Assembly (NCBI GenBank): GCA_026413225.1
Contig: CM048552.1
Location: 206,969,553-207,033,552 of the forward strand
DNA length: 64,000 nucleotides
Reading direction: 5' to 3'
From: Otis tarda
Lineage: Eukaryota > Chordata > Aves > Otidiformes > Otididae
Shown here piece by piece: positions 35,401-47,400 of this stretch. Every line of letters starts with the position of its first letter. Position 1 is the first letter of the stretch. Position numbers and translations under genes: made by a program. A model generated the notes under the pieces. The model saw only the letters and a list, made by a program, of their open reading frames with translations, was not told the DNA's origin and did no database searches.

Positions 35401-38400
35401 GTTCATCAAAGCTTCTTTGCTGCTGCCTGTTGTGGTGGTGGCTATGGAGGAGAGCGTAGCGGGTGCTCTCGTGACTGAATGAGTCACTTTGCAATATCTT
35501 CTTTGCTGGAGTTGAACTGCTGATGGAAAGGCTTCATTAAGTTTTGTTTTATGGCAACAGCATAGATCTGTTATTTGGAATAGTAATTTTTTTTGTTTTG
35601 TTTTTCAGCTAAAATCTTCAGCTTTGGGTCTCAAAGGACTGTCCTCCTTCATTTCCTATGTTTCTAAGTGTGTGTATAATAAATTACCTTTTCAGGTATT
35701 TTGACACTTTGCCGGAACAAGGTATTACTTTAGCACCCAAGACATGAGGCGTCAGAGTTTTGTGCAGTGTATGTAGACGCTGAGACAACACCTCTAGACT
35801 GGCAACCTTGTTGTGCAAAACAAAAGGGAGTGCTTATGGCTGCTCCATATTTCCCTAGTATGAGGGCAAGAGACTCTTCCAAGAGACATTCAGAAGGGGA
35901 GCCAAACTGAAATCCTCTGAATCACATTATTGCATTGACTAGAGAAGATGCTAGCGTTAGTCCCTGGAAGTCCCCTCTTGGATGCTGTGGGTGCTGGAGA
36001 GGAGAGAGTCTTCAGGAGTTTCTGGGAATGGAATTCTGCCCTCTGCAGTTCCTGTCTAGTGATTTCAGTGACCTGACCACAATTCCTTTCTTCTTTGAAG
36101 GCACTCAGGCAAATAATCCATATTGAATTTCTCTGAGATTCAGGACATCATTTTGTTGGAAGTGATGAAACAACAAATCTTAGGTCACTGAGCTTAGGCT
36201 CTTCAGGCAGAGAAGAAGCATTGCCTGGTCTGTATAGGTTGCCCTTCACTGACTGACTGGACTTTGAGATTTCATGTCTTTCTCCATCATTCCTCCCGAC
36301 CCAGCACCATTGGTAGGATGCCCCCTCCTGTCCTGCAGTTCTCCTTTAAGCGTCCTGAATCCCTTTTGGAAACAATTGAAAAGCCACCTGTTACTGAGAT
36401 AAAGGGCTTAATGTGAAGATGTTAATGTGAAGATGCTAATCTTCATTGTAAGAAGGTGTCTGTGTAAAAAGAGTACCACCTCTTCTGCTCCTGTGAACAG
36501 TGCAGTCTTAAATATTTTAGATAAATGTCCTTGAACTTTACTCATGTCTACAAAGCTGTCCAGGTCCTCATTTGTCATTGCGAGAGGTATATATCCTGAG
36601 CTTGATGTTTGTTGTCTTTTCAGATTAATACTGCTGTAGCACTGAAGTTGTCCTTCAGTGACCTTTTTTTTAATTACCAAATACATGTATCCTGAGATAC
36701 TCTTGTTGATACTCGGGCACAGGTAACTTGCATCAACTCTTGTTGAGGTTTCTCTGCCACTCTGTTTAAGACATACTCTGCATATCCACTGATCAGTAGC
36801 TTCATGAGATAGTGTTAATAGAGGCAGGTGGCATGGAAGTGGCACATTTAAAACAAAAAATAAAAGCAAAATAAAGAACCCGAAGCAAAGATCTCAGCCT
36901 TCAGACTCCAGGACTTTATGAAATGTCTGCTTTATATTAGTTGGTTCTTCAGATCCTCCAAAGAGTTTTGGCTCTTCATTCGATGTCTAGATCCTAATTC
37001 TGGTAGCAGGTAAATGGAGATTGGCTACCATCAACAGGCAGAGCTTTCTTTCAAACTCCTGTGTTACATGCTCTGACCTTCCCTACTACAGTGCTGCGTA
37101 ACAAATCTACTTTTAAATCCCATTGAAGTAAAATCTTGAAGAGTCTAGTGATGAAAAGCTCCAAGAAGTTCTGCCGTTTTGGTGGTTTTCCATCTTTTTG
37201 TTCAGATGGTTAATTTGAAGCAAATCATGTCAGGAGGATTTGTAGTGTGGTGTCTTTCTTCCTTTCCTTCCACATACAGTTCTGTACAAGTAAGAAATAA
37301 AAAGTCCTGAGGGACTTGAATTCTCTGCTGATATACATGGATAGTCAAATCCTTGCTATGTCATCTGCAGCATGTAGCGAGTTAGGGGGCCAGTTTGTGC
37401 GTGTTTTTTAATAAGGCAAAGGTAAATTTTGAGGCAGGAAGAGGACAAGTTTGCATATGCAGATACTGAGATCGACAGAAAAAATCCATATATAACTGAG
37501 GAAGAATGCTTTGTCTGATTAGTATCCCAGTTAAAATTCTATAAAGTAATTATTTCTGAACCCCAGGCAGAGAGACTCTGAAGTCCACTAATCATCTCAG
37601 AGTAGGTGGAAGAATTACCTGAAAGAGGTTTCTGTATGTACATCAAAAATTATAATAATGTACCTAAATGTCTCAAAGCAATTACGTATTCATGCATTTT
37701 CTACCTTTAAGGTTTTTGTTTTGTTTTAGTTTGATTTTTTTTTTTTGTAGATTGAGTTTTCTTTGTTACCTCTGCACCACTATTTAAGTCAATTTGATAT
37801 CTGGATTTAGGCATGATAGGATTACAGGCTGATGGCCCTGATCTGTACATTTACAGTTCTGGGCTTGATGCTTTGTCAGAAAGGTCTCAGCAAATAATAC
37901 ATGAGTATAAACAACATCACAGATAACACATTTGCTTTTGTAAGAGAAAACCAGTGTTTTGTAGAGCCAAGGTTGTCTTTGTCCCTGGATAATCCGGAGT
38001 TCATTTAAAATCAGTGGAGATATTAACAGTCTGCCAGTGAAGATTTAGCTCTGAGCTTCTTTTACGCGAGAAATTTTGTACTGTGTAAGGAGCAAAACTG
38101 GAGATGATGGAGAAACACATGTCCAGTACTGTAAGCTTGAGAAGTAAACTCACACAGAAGAAGCACAACAGGAAAAGCCTAGGAGCCAAAATCTGAAATA
38201 CCTCATAAAAAAATTGAAAAGATGTTGGAAGTTTGCCCGAGTAAAAAGTATGTAAGGACATCAAGAGCTAAGTTCATACTGACAGACAAATACAGTAAAA
38301 ACAAAATCTAACATGATGACATTCTAATAAGATTTGTTAAATATCTTCTGCAAAGGGTCATGAAACTTAGCTTTATGAGTTGATTTGCAGAGCACTTAGG

Positions 38401-41400
38401 AAAATACAGATACTGTGAAGTATCTTGCTGGCAATCTAAAGAAATCCCTAGAGCTTGTCTGCTCTTCGTAGAAGTAGAAAATCTAGCAGCTGTTTGACAA
38501 AGAATTTAAGTAAAACAAAAATAGAATAAATTAATATCTCAGATGCCTTGAGTACTTCCTTAGACTTGTTTGTTTCATTTGGTTTGGTTTTGGGCTTAAT
38601 AGTTTTGGAGTCTGTATACAAACCCTAAGTTAACCTTAATTTTCATTTGAACTTATAAATCTGACTCTTTTGGATCAAGGGAACACAGAAATTGTTACAT
38701 GCGAGTTCACTAAATTCTGAGTCCTCCTTCAGCAGCTCCTTTAAACAGAAGGTGTCTGATCACTCTCGTAAGCAGATTTTTTTTTCTGATATTATGAAAG
38801 TAAATTTACAGTACATAACAAGCATCTACTGACTTTATCAGAGAAATGTGTTTTCTCCCACTGGAGGTAGTACTTCTAAGTTAGCTGCTAGGTCAGGTTA
38901 GAGAAAGGTCTGGGAAATGCAGGAGGATGTCAAAATTAGAAAAAAAAAAAACCAGACACAACTTTAGACATGAACACAGTTTACACATGGACAAAGTAAT
39001 AAAGCATGTGAAGCGCCCTGCCTCTTGCTGTCCTAAAATTAAGACCAATTGACCGACTGAGATCTGGGCCTCAGCCTGGCAAATTATTGTGTGTGCTGGT
39101 AGAGTAGTTAAGGGACACAGCGTTCTTCAAGGTGTTGGTGATCCAACTAGAAAACCTGTTGATCCTTTGATAATCTTTCCATGAGTGCCTCACACCACTG
39201 GGAGCCAGTCAGCATGATTCTGGAGATGGCCTGTAGTTTCGTCTCGGAGTAATGGAGAAAGACCTTTTTGGGCCGTTCGGTTTCCTTCTTCATGCATTTG
39301 TCAGCTCAGCGTGGTGTCACTTGACAGTGTGTCCACATACCCTTGGAGAACTTGGAGATTCAGCAGAAACATTGCTCTGCTGCCATTTACTCCTTCAGGG
39401 ACATCCTGAGCATAAGGTTGTAGTTGGTTTTTTTTCCACAGGCTAGCAACTTGAAATGCATAAATTTTATGGGCTGAATATTGCTAGGATTGAAACATTT
39501 TTACTATGTTATAGGGAGTTGGACTTGATGATCCTTCTGATTTCCTTCCAACTTGTGTGTTCTATGGTCCTATGAAATGTTATGTGTCTGCTGGGGTGAA
39601 AGGGTAGTCAGCAACTTTTTTACCTTGATTGAGCTGCAGAGGCAGAGAAATACTACTCTGTAGAAGTGTGTCTTTGTACTGCATCTGTGGCAGCCATAGC
39701 GAAGCAGTTGGGCTGTTACCGACTTACTAGAGAACAAATAAAGTAATTTTGTATTATTTATTTAACAATGTATATATTTTATGCAACATTATATGTATTT
39801 TACACTGACAACTATTGGTCTATTTACAATCCTAACACATCTGTTACAGTAAAGATTTGTGTTTTCTTGTGGTGCAAGAGTGAAATCAAGGACCAAATGC
39901 TCATAGACTGAGATGTAATAATAAAAAAAAAAAGATTATTTTGAACACTGAGAGTAATTTAACAACTGAGACTGCAGGGAATGAAGTAGCAAATGCTCAA
40001 CTACAGACTGACAGGAGTTAGTGGGTGTGGGTTTGTGGTGGATGTTACAGCAGAAGTTAGACCCCAGATGACCGGAGCGATCCTTCTTGGCATTGCAGCT
40101 GACCACTGATGTGTCCTGAGCATCCCACAGAATTATGGTGTTTTTTCCACTAGCTAGGCTGCAGGTGTTTGGGATTGTACAACAAGGAGTATAAGGGAAT
40201 GGAAAGCAAAAGGGAAAAGTGTTTGGGATGTGTTTCAGCAGCTGGGCTGCTTGGAAGGAGTCCATTCTATGATGGAAGATCTCTGGCTGAAGCAATGAGT
40301 ATTCAAGGCATGGTGGTCTCGCCTTGATAATCCAGATACCCTTGATACTTAAATCATGTTCCCTGGCTTGGATTTCCCCCCATTCAGAGATGTTATAATG
40401 TCTGCTGATGTCTGCCAATTAAATTAGGATAGATGTAAGGCCAAGTCTCTAACAGGGAAAGCTTTTAGAGAAAATCCAATCTGTAAGGTAACCAAAAATA
40501 AACAAAGCCATTTTAAAGAATCTCCTTGCCTTTGAGGCAGAGATGTGTTTAAAAAAGTAACTCCTCAGATTAACTTTTTTTTCCTCTGAAATTTGCTTCT
40601 TATGAGATTCATTAGTTAAAACAGGGGTAGCCCAATGTAACAGAGTTCACCTCCTATGAGTCAGACTGAAGTCTAGCTACTATTTCTTGGCTACCTTTAT
40701 ATAGCATGCCTGTGTTTGTCATCACTCCTCTTCATTTTCCAATGTCAGGATGAATCATTTTAGGAATGTTTGTATCAGTTCTGTATGAAACCAGACAAGC
40801 TACAGCTTACTGAGCTTCCGAGATTCACATTTTCTTGTCAGTTGGCAAAGTTAAGTCTTTTCTTTTTTTTTTATTTTTTCCCCCTTTACAGGAGGGAAAA
40901 TAAGTTGATTGTGCCTAGTTCTCTCCCCCCGCCCCCCCCAATCTGCCTCTTTCCCAAACATGCTAAGTCTTTGATGTGTTTTTCTTGATCTATGCAAGGG
41001 TTTGTCTGAGTCTGGAGCACGGCTGCGCTGATGCAGGGGGGTGGGTGCAGCTGTTTCGCCCTGGCAGGTGGGCAGAGCCATCGAAGGAGATCAGGGGCTG
41101 GGCTGTGTTTACAGTCCCTGCCAGCATACCTGCAAATCCGTATTAGGATCATGTCGTGGCGTTTTCCCCAAAGTTAAAGCTTTCTTTGAAGGAGTTTGCC
41201 TTTATTTAAACAAAATCCGTGGTGAGCTTTTTAGTTCTCAAAATCAGGAAAAGATGAGGTTCGCTTTGTCCTTCCAGCTGTGGCACAGATCTTCTTTGTA
41301 ACTTTGGGCACAGTTAAGGCCACCTACTACAGCACCAAAAACAGAAGCTGGTGTTTACTGTGCTGCATCAGCTTGAGAGCAGGTTCTCCACAGGAGCTTG

Positions 41401-44400
41401 TAAGGAGCTTTATTTGCAAAGCCATGTGGGGATGAATAACTTTGGGCATCCCTTTCATCTCCTTTTTCTGATAATAGACATTCTGTAGTATTATCCTGGT
41501 GCATCCATCAGCGCTTCCGTGACAGTGCTGTAATCAAGATCTAACATCTTTCTAAGGAATCTTCACAATGCTTGTGGTAGAGATGTACAGATGAACTGGA
41601 AACTTACAGGAGTTAGCTTTATATTTTCTTGCTAGTTTGCTGTTGACTCACTCCAACTCCCTGCATCCCAAGTTGCGTTTTACAATATTTCAATAGTATT
41701 TAATATCATTTAAATTATTTCAGTAAAGTTTGTCCTGTGTCTTGTTCTGGGCAGGATTCTTGACTGGGAATAGATACCAGTGTGTCGTAGTTCAGCCCTG
41801 ATCAGGACCAGACTACACAGTCTCTCTCTCACTCCCCCCACCCTCCGAGAGAACAGGGAGAGAAAATATAAGGAAAAACGGCTCGAGGTTTGAGATAAGG
41901 ACAGGGAGAAATCCTTAAAGTTACCGTCACGGGCAAAACAGACTCGACTTGGGGAAAACTATTCATTTATTACTACAAACAGCAGGATAATGAGGCAGAG
42001 AACAAGATAACCTCCATCCACCCCTCCCTCTTCCCAAGCTTAACACCATCTCTACTACCTTCCCCCCCCCGAGCGGCACAGGGGGGAAGAGGGAATGGGG
42101 GTTGCAGTCAGTTCATCATACGTTGTTTCATGCCGCTGCTTCATGGTCGGGGGAAGAACTACTCACTTCCTCCCCTGCTCCATCGTGGGGTCCCTCCCAC
42201 GGGCCACAGTCCTTCGTGAAACTGCTCCCGCGTGGGTCATCTCTTCCACGGAGTACAGTCTCTCCAGAACGGCTGTCCCAGCGGGCCCTCCACGGGCCAC
42301 AGCCGCCTTCAGGCATCCACCTCCCCCGGTACGGGGTCCTTCACAGGCTCCAAGTGGATCTCTGCTCCTCCGTGGACCTCCATGGGCTGCAGGGGGACAA
42401 CCTGCTCCACCATGGCCATCACCACAGGCTGCAGGGGAATCTTGGCCAGGAGCCACATTACTCCTCCCCCTCCTTTCTGAACTGACCTTGGCGTCTGCAG
42501 CCGTTCCTCACAACAGGGTGGTAGATGTCTCTCAGGATCTTTTTACATCACATCTTATTCACTTCTCATCTCCTCTCCACTTCTTGCAGCCGGGCCGGGC
42601 CGAGTCGGGCCCAGTCGGCCGCCTGGCAAGAGGCCAGAGGGTGAGGCCTGCAAGGCCCAGGAGGCCTGCGCCTCCCCCTCTGCGCCTCTGCCCCCGCTCA
42701 GCTTCTTCACATCTTCTCTTCTCTCTTTTTTTCTCTGTTTTCCCCTTCTTAAATACGTTATCGCAGAGGCGTTATCACGGGACATTCTGCTACCAATCCG
42801 CTTGACCTTGGCCAGCAGCAGGTCCACCCTAGGCCTGGCCGAGTCCACTGAACAAAGGGGAGCGACTTCTAGCAGTTTCCTGCAGAAGCTACCACCTTAG
42901 GCCCCCCCTCACTAACAAAACCATGACACAGTGATGTTGAATATTTGGGGTATTCTAAGCTGGAAATACAGATGCTAATAACAGAGTTTTCATTTGCTGT
43001 ATGCTGTGCTCTTGTATGCACAGATTTTTCCACTGCTCATCACCTCCAGTAGATTTTTATACCAAAATAAAGTAAGTGTAAAGTATTACTACTATGATGT
43101 AATAGTAATTAGCTCACTTACTTTGTGTTCATGTAAAAGCAAGGCATAGAGGACAGCAGAGAATCATATTCAGAATGTGAAACTGATAAATAAAATACAT
43201 TTCAAGTATGTGTTAATCTAGTGGTGCATTAAACATTAATTACATTATTAAGATTATTAAAAATTATCATCTGTATTTTAACTCAACATAGAGATAAATA
43301 ATAGAGCTACAGCTACTGGTGAGTGCAATTAATTTGGTGGTTTATAAGCATAAAGTTCTCCAGGGATTGTTGCAAATTCCCTATGTGATAATTTGCATTT
43401 GCATTTCAAGTTAAGTTGAAAAAAATTGAAAAAATCTATATGGAAAGGTGCTTTTTCATGAAAATATAGAATAATCTGTATTCCATAAGTTTAACCTATA
43501 TATAAAATACTTTTCCCACTGCTTTGAATCTGAAAATATGTACAAAAATAAAATAAAAATAGGCATTGTAAACTTGCTCACTTGTGATTAACAGCTCTGA
43601 GGAAATCTACCAGCTTTCCAGTGCTAAGAACCTAGTTTGGTTTCTTCCGGGGTTTAAATCTGCACAGCTCTTTAAATTCAACTGAATTCCTTTGGTTTTC
43701 GGTTGCTTTTGGAGGAGGGCCAAATGTTGGCAGATAACCTGATTAGCATAGATGTTCCTACCTGCAGAATCTTTCACTTTTAAAAGATACAGACAGCTTG
43801 AGGTTAGAATAGTATTAACATCACTTCACATAATTACACTATCTGCCACAGTTAATTTGGGTTCTGTAGCATTTTAATGAAATGAGTGTGGCAAATGGGG
43901 TTTATTTAACTCTTCAAAGTGCAGAAACAACTACTGAAAAACTTACCACTTGTGACCTGTTGTTTAACAGTGTCTGATGGCCCTTCTCATTACAAGCTGT
44001 ACAAATTAGTGATTTTCCTGTTTGGAAAACATTCCTTATTTAAGGAAAAGGAACTAAGAGAAAATATTCTTTTATTTCAAGATTGGCAAATCTTTACAAT
44101 TTCCTCTGGGACAGTGTAATGGACAATAAGGAAGAAATAAGGGGCTGCATGCAGCTCTCTCCTCAGTACAGTTAATAGTCATAGAATCATAGAATGGTTA
44201 GGGTTGGAAGGGACCTTCAAAGGCCATCCAGTCCAACCCCCCTGCAAGGAGCAGGGACATCTCCAACCAGATCAGGTTGCTCAGAGCCCCGTCCAACCTG
44301 GCCTTGAATGTTTCCAGGGATGGGACATCCACCACCTCTCTGGGTGACCTGTGCCAGTGTTCCACCACCCTCACTGTAAAAAACTTTTTCCTAATATCTA

Positions 44401-47400
44401 ATCTAACTCACTGGGTTGTTTCTTCAGGCTCCCATAAAAAAAGGAGCAGGGGGAAGTCCATGTACTATTTATCCAAACACATTTAAAAAACAATTTTAAT
44501 TGTGTTTGTTCACAGCTGCAGAGAGGACATCATGCATGGCTGAGGCCGCTTTGATACACCTTTATTTGACTGAGGCTCATGTACTTATTCTCTTCATTTC
44601 CAGTTCAAGAGGGTGCTTCAGCTTCTGCTTGACCTCATAGAGTACAAATAGATATGAGTTCAACTGTGTGTATGAGCTGACTGTAATAAGGATCTTGAAG
44701 CGGTGTTTAGCTATGCAGTCTTTTAAAGATGAGATATGGCAAATTAAAAGTAAAACAGGTGATCAGAAATTTAGGTATGTAAAATGGACAAGAATATAAT
44801 AATTCACAAGGTTTTTGACACTTTCATAAAATCCTTATGGAGAAATTGATGAAGTAGGGAGTAGGTGGATGGGCAGGGAGGTAGATGGAAACTGGCTGAA
44901 CTGCCGGGCTGAAAGGATTGTGATCAGTGGCACAAAGTCCAGCTGGAGGTCAGTCAGTAGCGGTGTACCTTGGGTCAATACTGGTTTGCAGGTGATACAA
45001 AACTGGGAAGAGTGGTTGATACACTAGGTGGTTGTGCTGCCATTTGAGGGACCTTGAGAGGCTGGAAAATTGGCTGACAGTAACCTCATGAAAGATCATA
45101 AAAGGACATTGCCAAATCTTGCCTGTGATGAGGAGTAACCCCAGGTACATGATAGGAACTGACTGACTGAGAGCAGCTCAGCAGAGAATAACCTGAGGAT
45201 CCTGGTGGACACCAAGGTGACCATGAGCCAGCAATGTGTTCTTGCAGCAAAGAATGCCAACAGCCTCCTGGGCTGTATCAGGCAGAGCATTGCCAGTAGG
45301 TCCAGAGAAGTGACCCTTTCCCTCTGCTCAGCACTGCTGAGATACATCTGGAGCTCTGTGTCCAGTTCTGGGCTCCCCAGCACAAGAGGGACATGGACAT
45401 ACTGGAGCACAGAGGGCTGCGAAGGTGATTAAGGAACTGGAGCATCTCTCAGGAGAGGCTGAGAGAGCTGGAACTGATGGTGGAAAGAAAAAAATAGAAT
45501 CAGACTCTTCTCAGTGACACTCAGTGACAGGACTACACAAACTGAACTACAGGAGTCGGAGTCCCTCTGAGCATAAGAAAAAAACTCACTTTTTCTGTGA
45601 GGGTGGCACAGATTGCCCAGAGAGGCTGTGGAGTCTCCATCCTTGGAGGCATTCAGAACCCAACTGGACACTGTCCTGGGCCACTTCCTCTCACCTGTTT
45701 GAACAGGAGGATTGAAGTAGCCAATCTCCAGAGGTGCTTTCTAGTCTTAGCTATCCTGCGATTCTGTGATTTCATGAAGAAGGTTAAATGTATGAGAAGA
45801 TATTTTCATTGAATTTCATTACACATGCCCAGAGGTCTGTCAATAACATGGGAAAGTTTACCCACTTTCATGATTAAACTTCTGAAAAACTGTCTTTGAA
45901 TATTTTCTTAAGCTTCTGGAATATATTCTCTAACAGTCTGTTTGAAAAAGCCACAATTTTGAGACTTGTGTTTATGGAGATGAGAGTGGTAAAATAAGCA
46001 TTCCTTGCAGTAAAAACATAAATACAGTTTTCAAAGTTAAAATTACAGGTCCATAGGAAAGTCTTAAGTTGGAAGGGGGCTCTGGAGATCAGCTGGTTCA
46101 ACCTTCTAGTGCAAGGGCCGTAGATTAGGTTATCCAGAGACCTGTGAAGCTGAATTAGCAAGAGACATTGCAGTATTTATCTGGGCTACCTATTCCATGG
46201 GGAAGAATATTTTTCTTGTATCCAGGTGAAATTTCCCATGAAGCAACTTGTGCTCCTGGTCTCTTGTCCTGTCACCATGCATGGTGGCAAAGAGAGCACC
46301 TTCGTCTTCTCTATAGCTGTTTTTTAGTTATTGGAAGACAGTCATCTTCCTGAGCCTTGTCTTTTGTGGATTACACAAGCATATTCTTTTTTTGACCTCT
46401 CATTGTATGTCAGATTCTCCAAGCCTCTCATCGTCTTGGTGGCCCTTCGCTGGACAATCTACAGTCTTTCTGTCTTGAAGTGGGGGAAATTCACTCTGTG
46501 TAGCCTAGATGATGGGCGTGTTTCTTCTGGTAAGATTTAGCAGCATAGTAAGATTTTTCCAGAACACTCTGAGGAACTCTCATACCCAGTTATAGATATC
46601 AAAATAGACTTCCAGAGTCTAAAGAGAAATAAATCTGGTTTTTATTGGATAATTTTTTGAAGTAGTGCAGAAAGGAGTTAGTCACAAGGGTAATGTAAAG
46701 GATAACTGATTTGAACCTCTTCTGTCTGGAGACAAGGAATATTCTGCCATTAACTTTAACGGAAGGAGGGAATGACAGACAATTTTGTAGAAGATGTGCT
46801 GAACTGGGACTTTGCATAGTTGAATTAAGAAAATGACTCAACCTCCTGTGAAACAGAGAGAGCCCTGGGACAGCCCAAACTGAAAAATGAACTCTGCTAA
46901 AGGCTGTTACAAAGGCCTCTAGGAGAACAGATATTTTTGCTTCCAGTATGCTACTTTCTGCCTGAGAGGCTGCTTACCTAGTTTTGTATGCAGAATTGGT
47001 CTTGATGTTTTTGTTGGAAGGTACTAGCCGCAGCAACTACAGGCCTTGTTGTGTGAGGTTTGTCTGCATTCCTCCCTTGATGCTGTATTTTTGAAGGCTA
47101 AGACTTGCTGAAATAATTCTGACTCCAAGTGTGTGTACCAGATTTTTGTGTGAAAACTTGAAAGGGGACGGGGAATTAAACATGAATCTGTCTAGTAATC
47201 AATACTCTTAACAAGAATGCTCTTCCCCTCCAGGAAAATGGAGTGACTAGCCAGGGCATTGTATTCCCTGTTCTAGGTTTACCAAGATGTAGAGAATACT
47301 GACCTTTTCTCTGTGTCTTTGCTGCTAAATAAGGAACTGACAGGAACTGATCCTCAGCCCTTAGGCCAATGGTTTTCCGCTTCTCAAGAAATTGTCTTGA

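Larger units (their letters stand above)
41783..42928 (-). mobile_element. Solo LTR of an endogenous retrovirus, copy 2
   Basis: A 1,146 bp element reads, on the minus strand, TGTCATGGTTTTGTTAGTGA to CTGAACTACGACA. Perfect 5-bp CAGTG duplications flank it. It is the same family as 4279-5437 in the opposite orientation and matches it end to end with scattered substitutions and small indels. Its GC-rich middle keeps long open frames on both strands, including 42095-42805 (+) and 42163-42456 (-), with no similarity I know to gag, pol or env. No internal viral sequence remains. It lies antisense in NOX4 intron 11. Confidence 0.95.

Noticed and set aside
36408..36869. 153-codon minus-strand open frame
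   Set aside because: No recognisable domain, no splice or promoter context, and it overlaps a tandem duplication and AT-rich intron sequence.
42095..42805. 236-codon + strand open frame and its overlapping partners
   Set aside because: It lies wholly inside the solo LTR copy 2 and runs opposite to the element. Its openness follows from GC-rich, stop-poor sequence.
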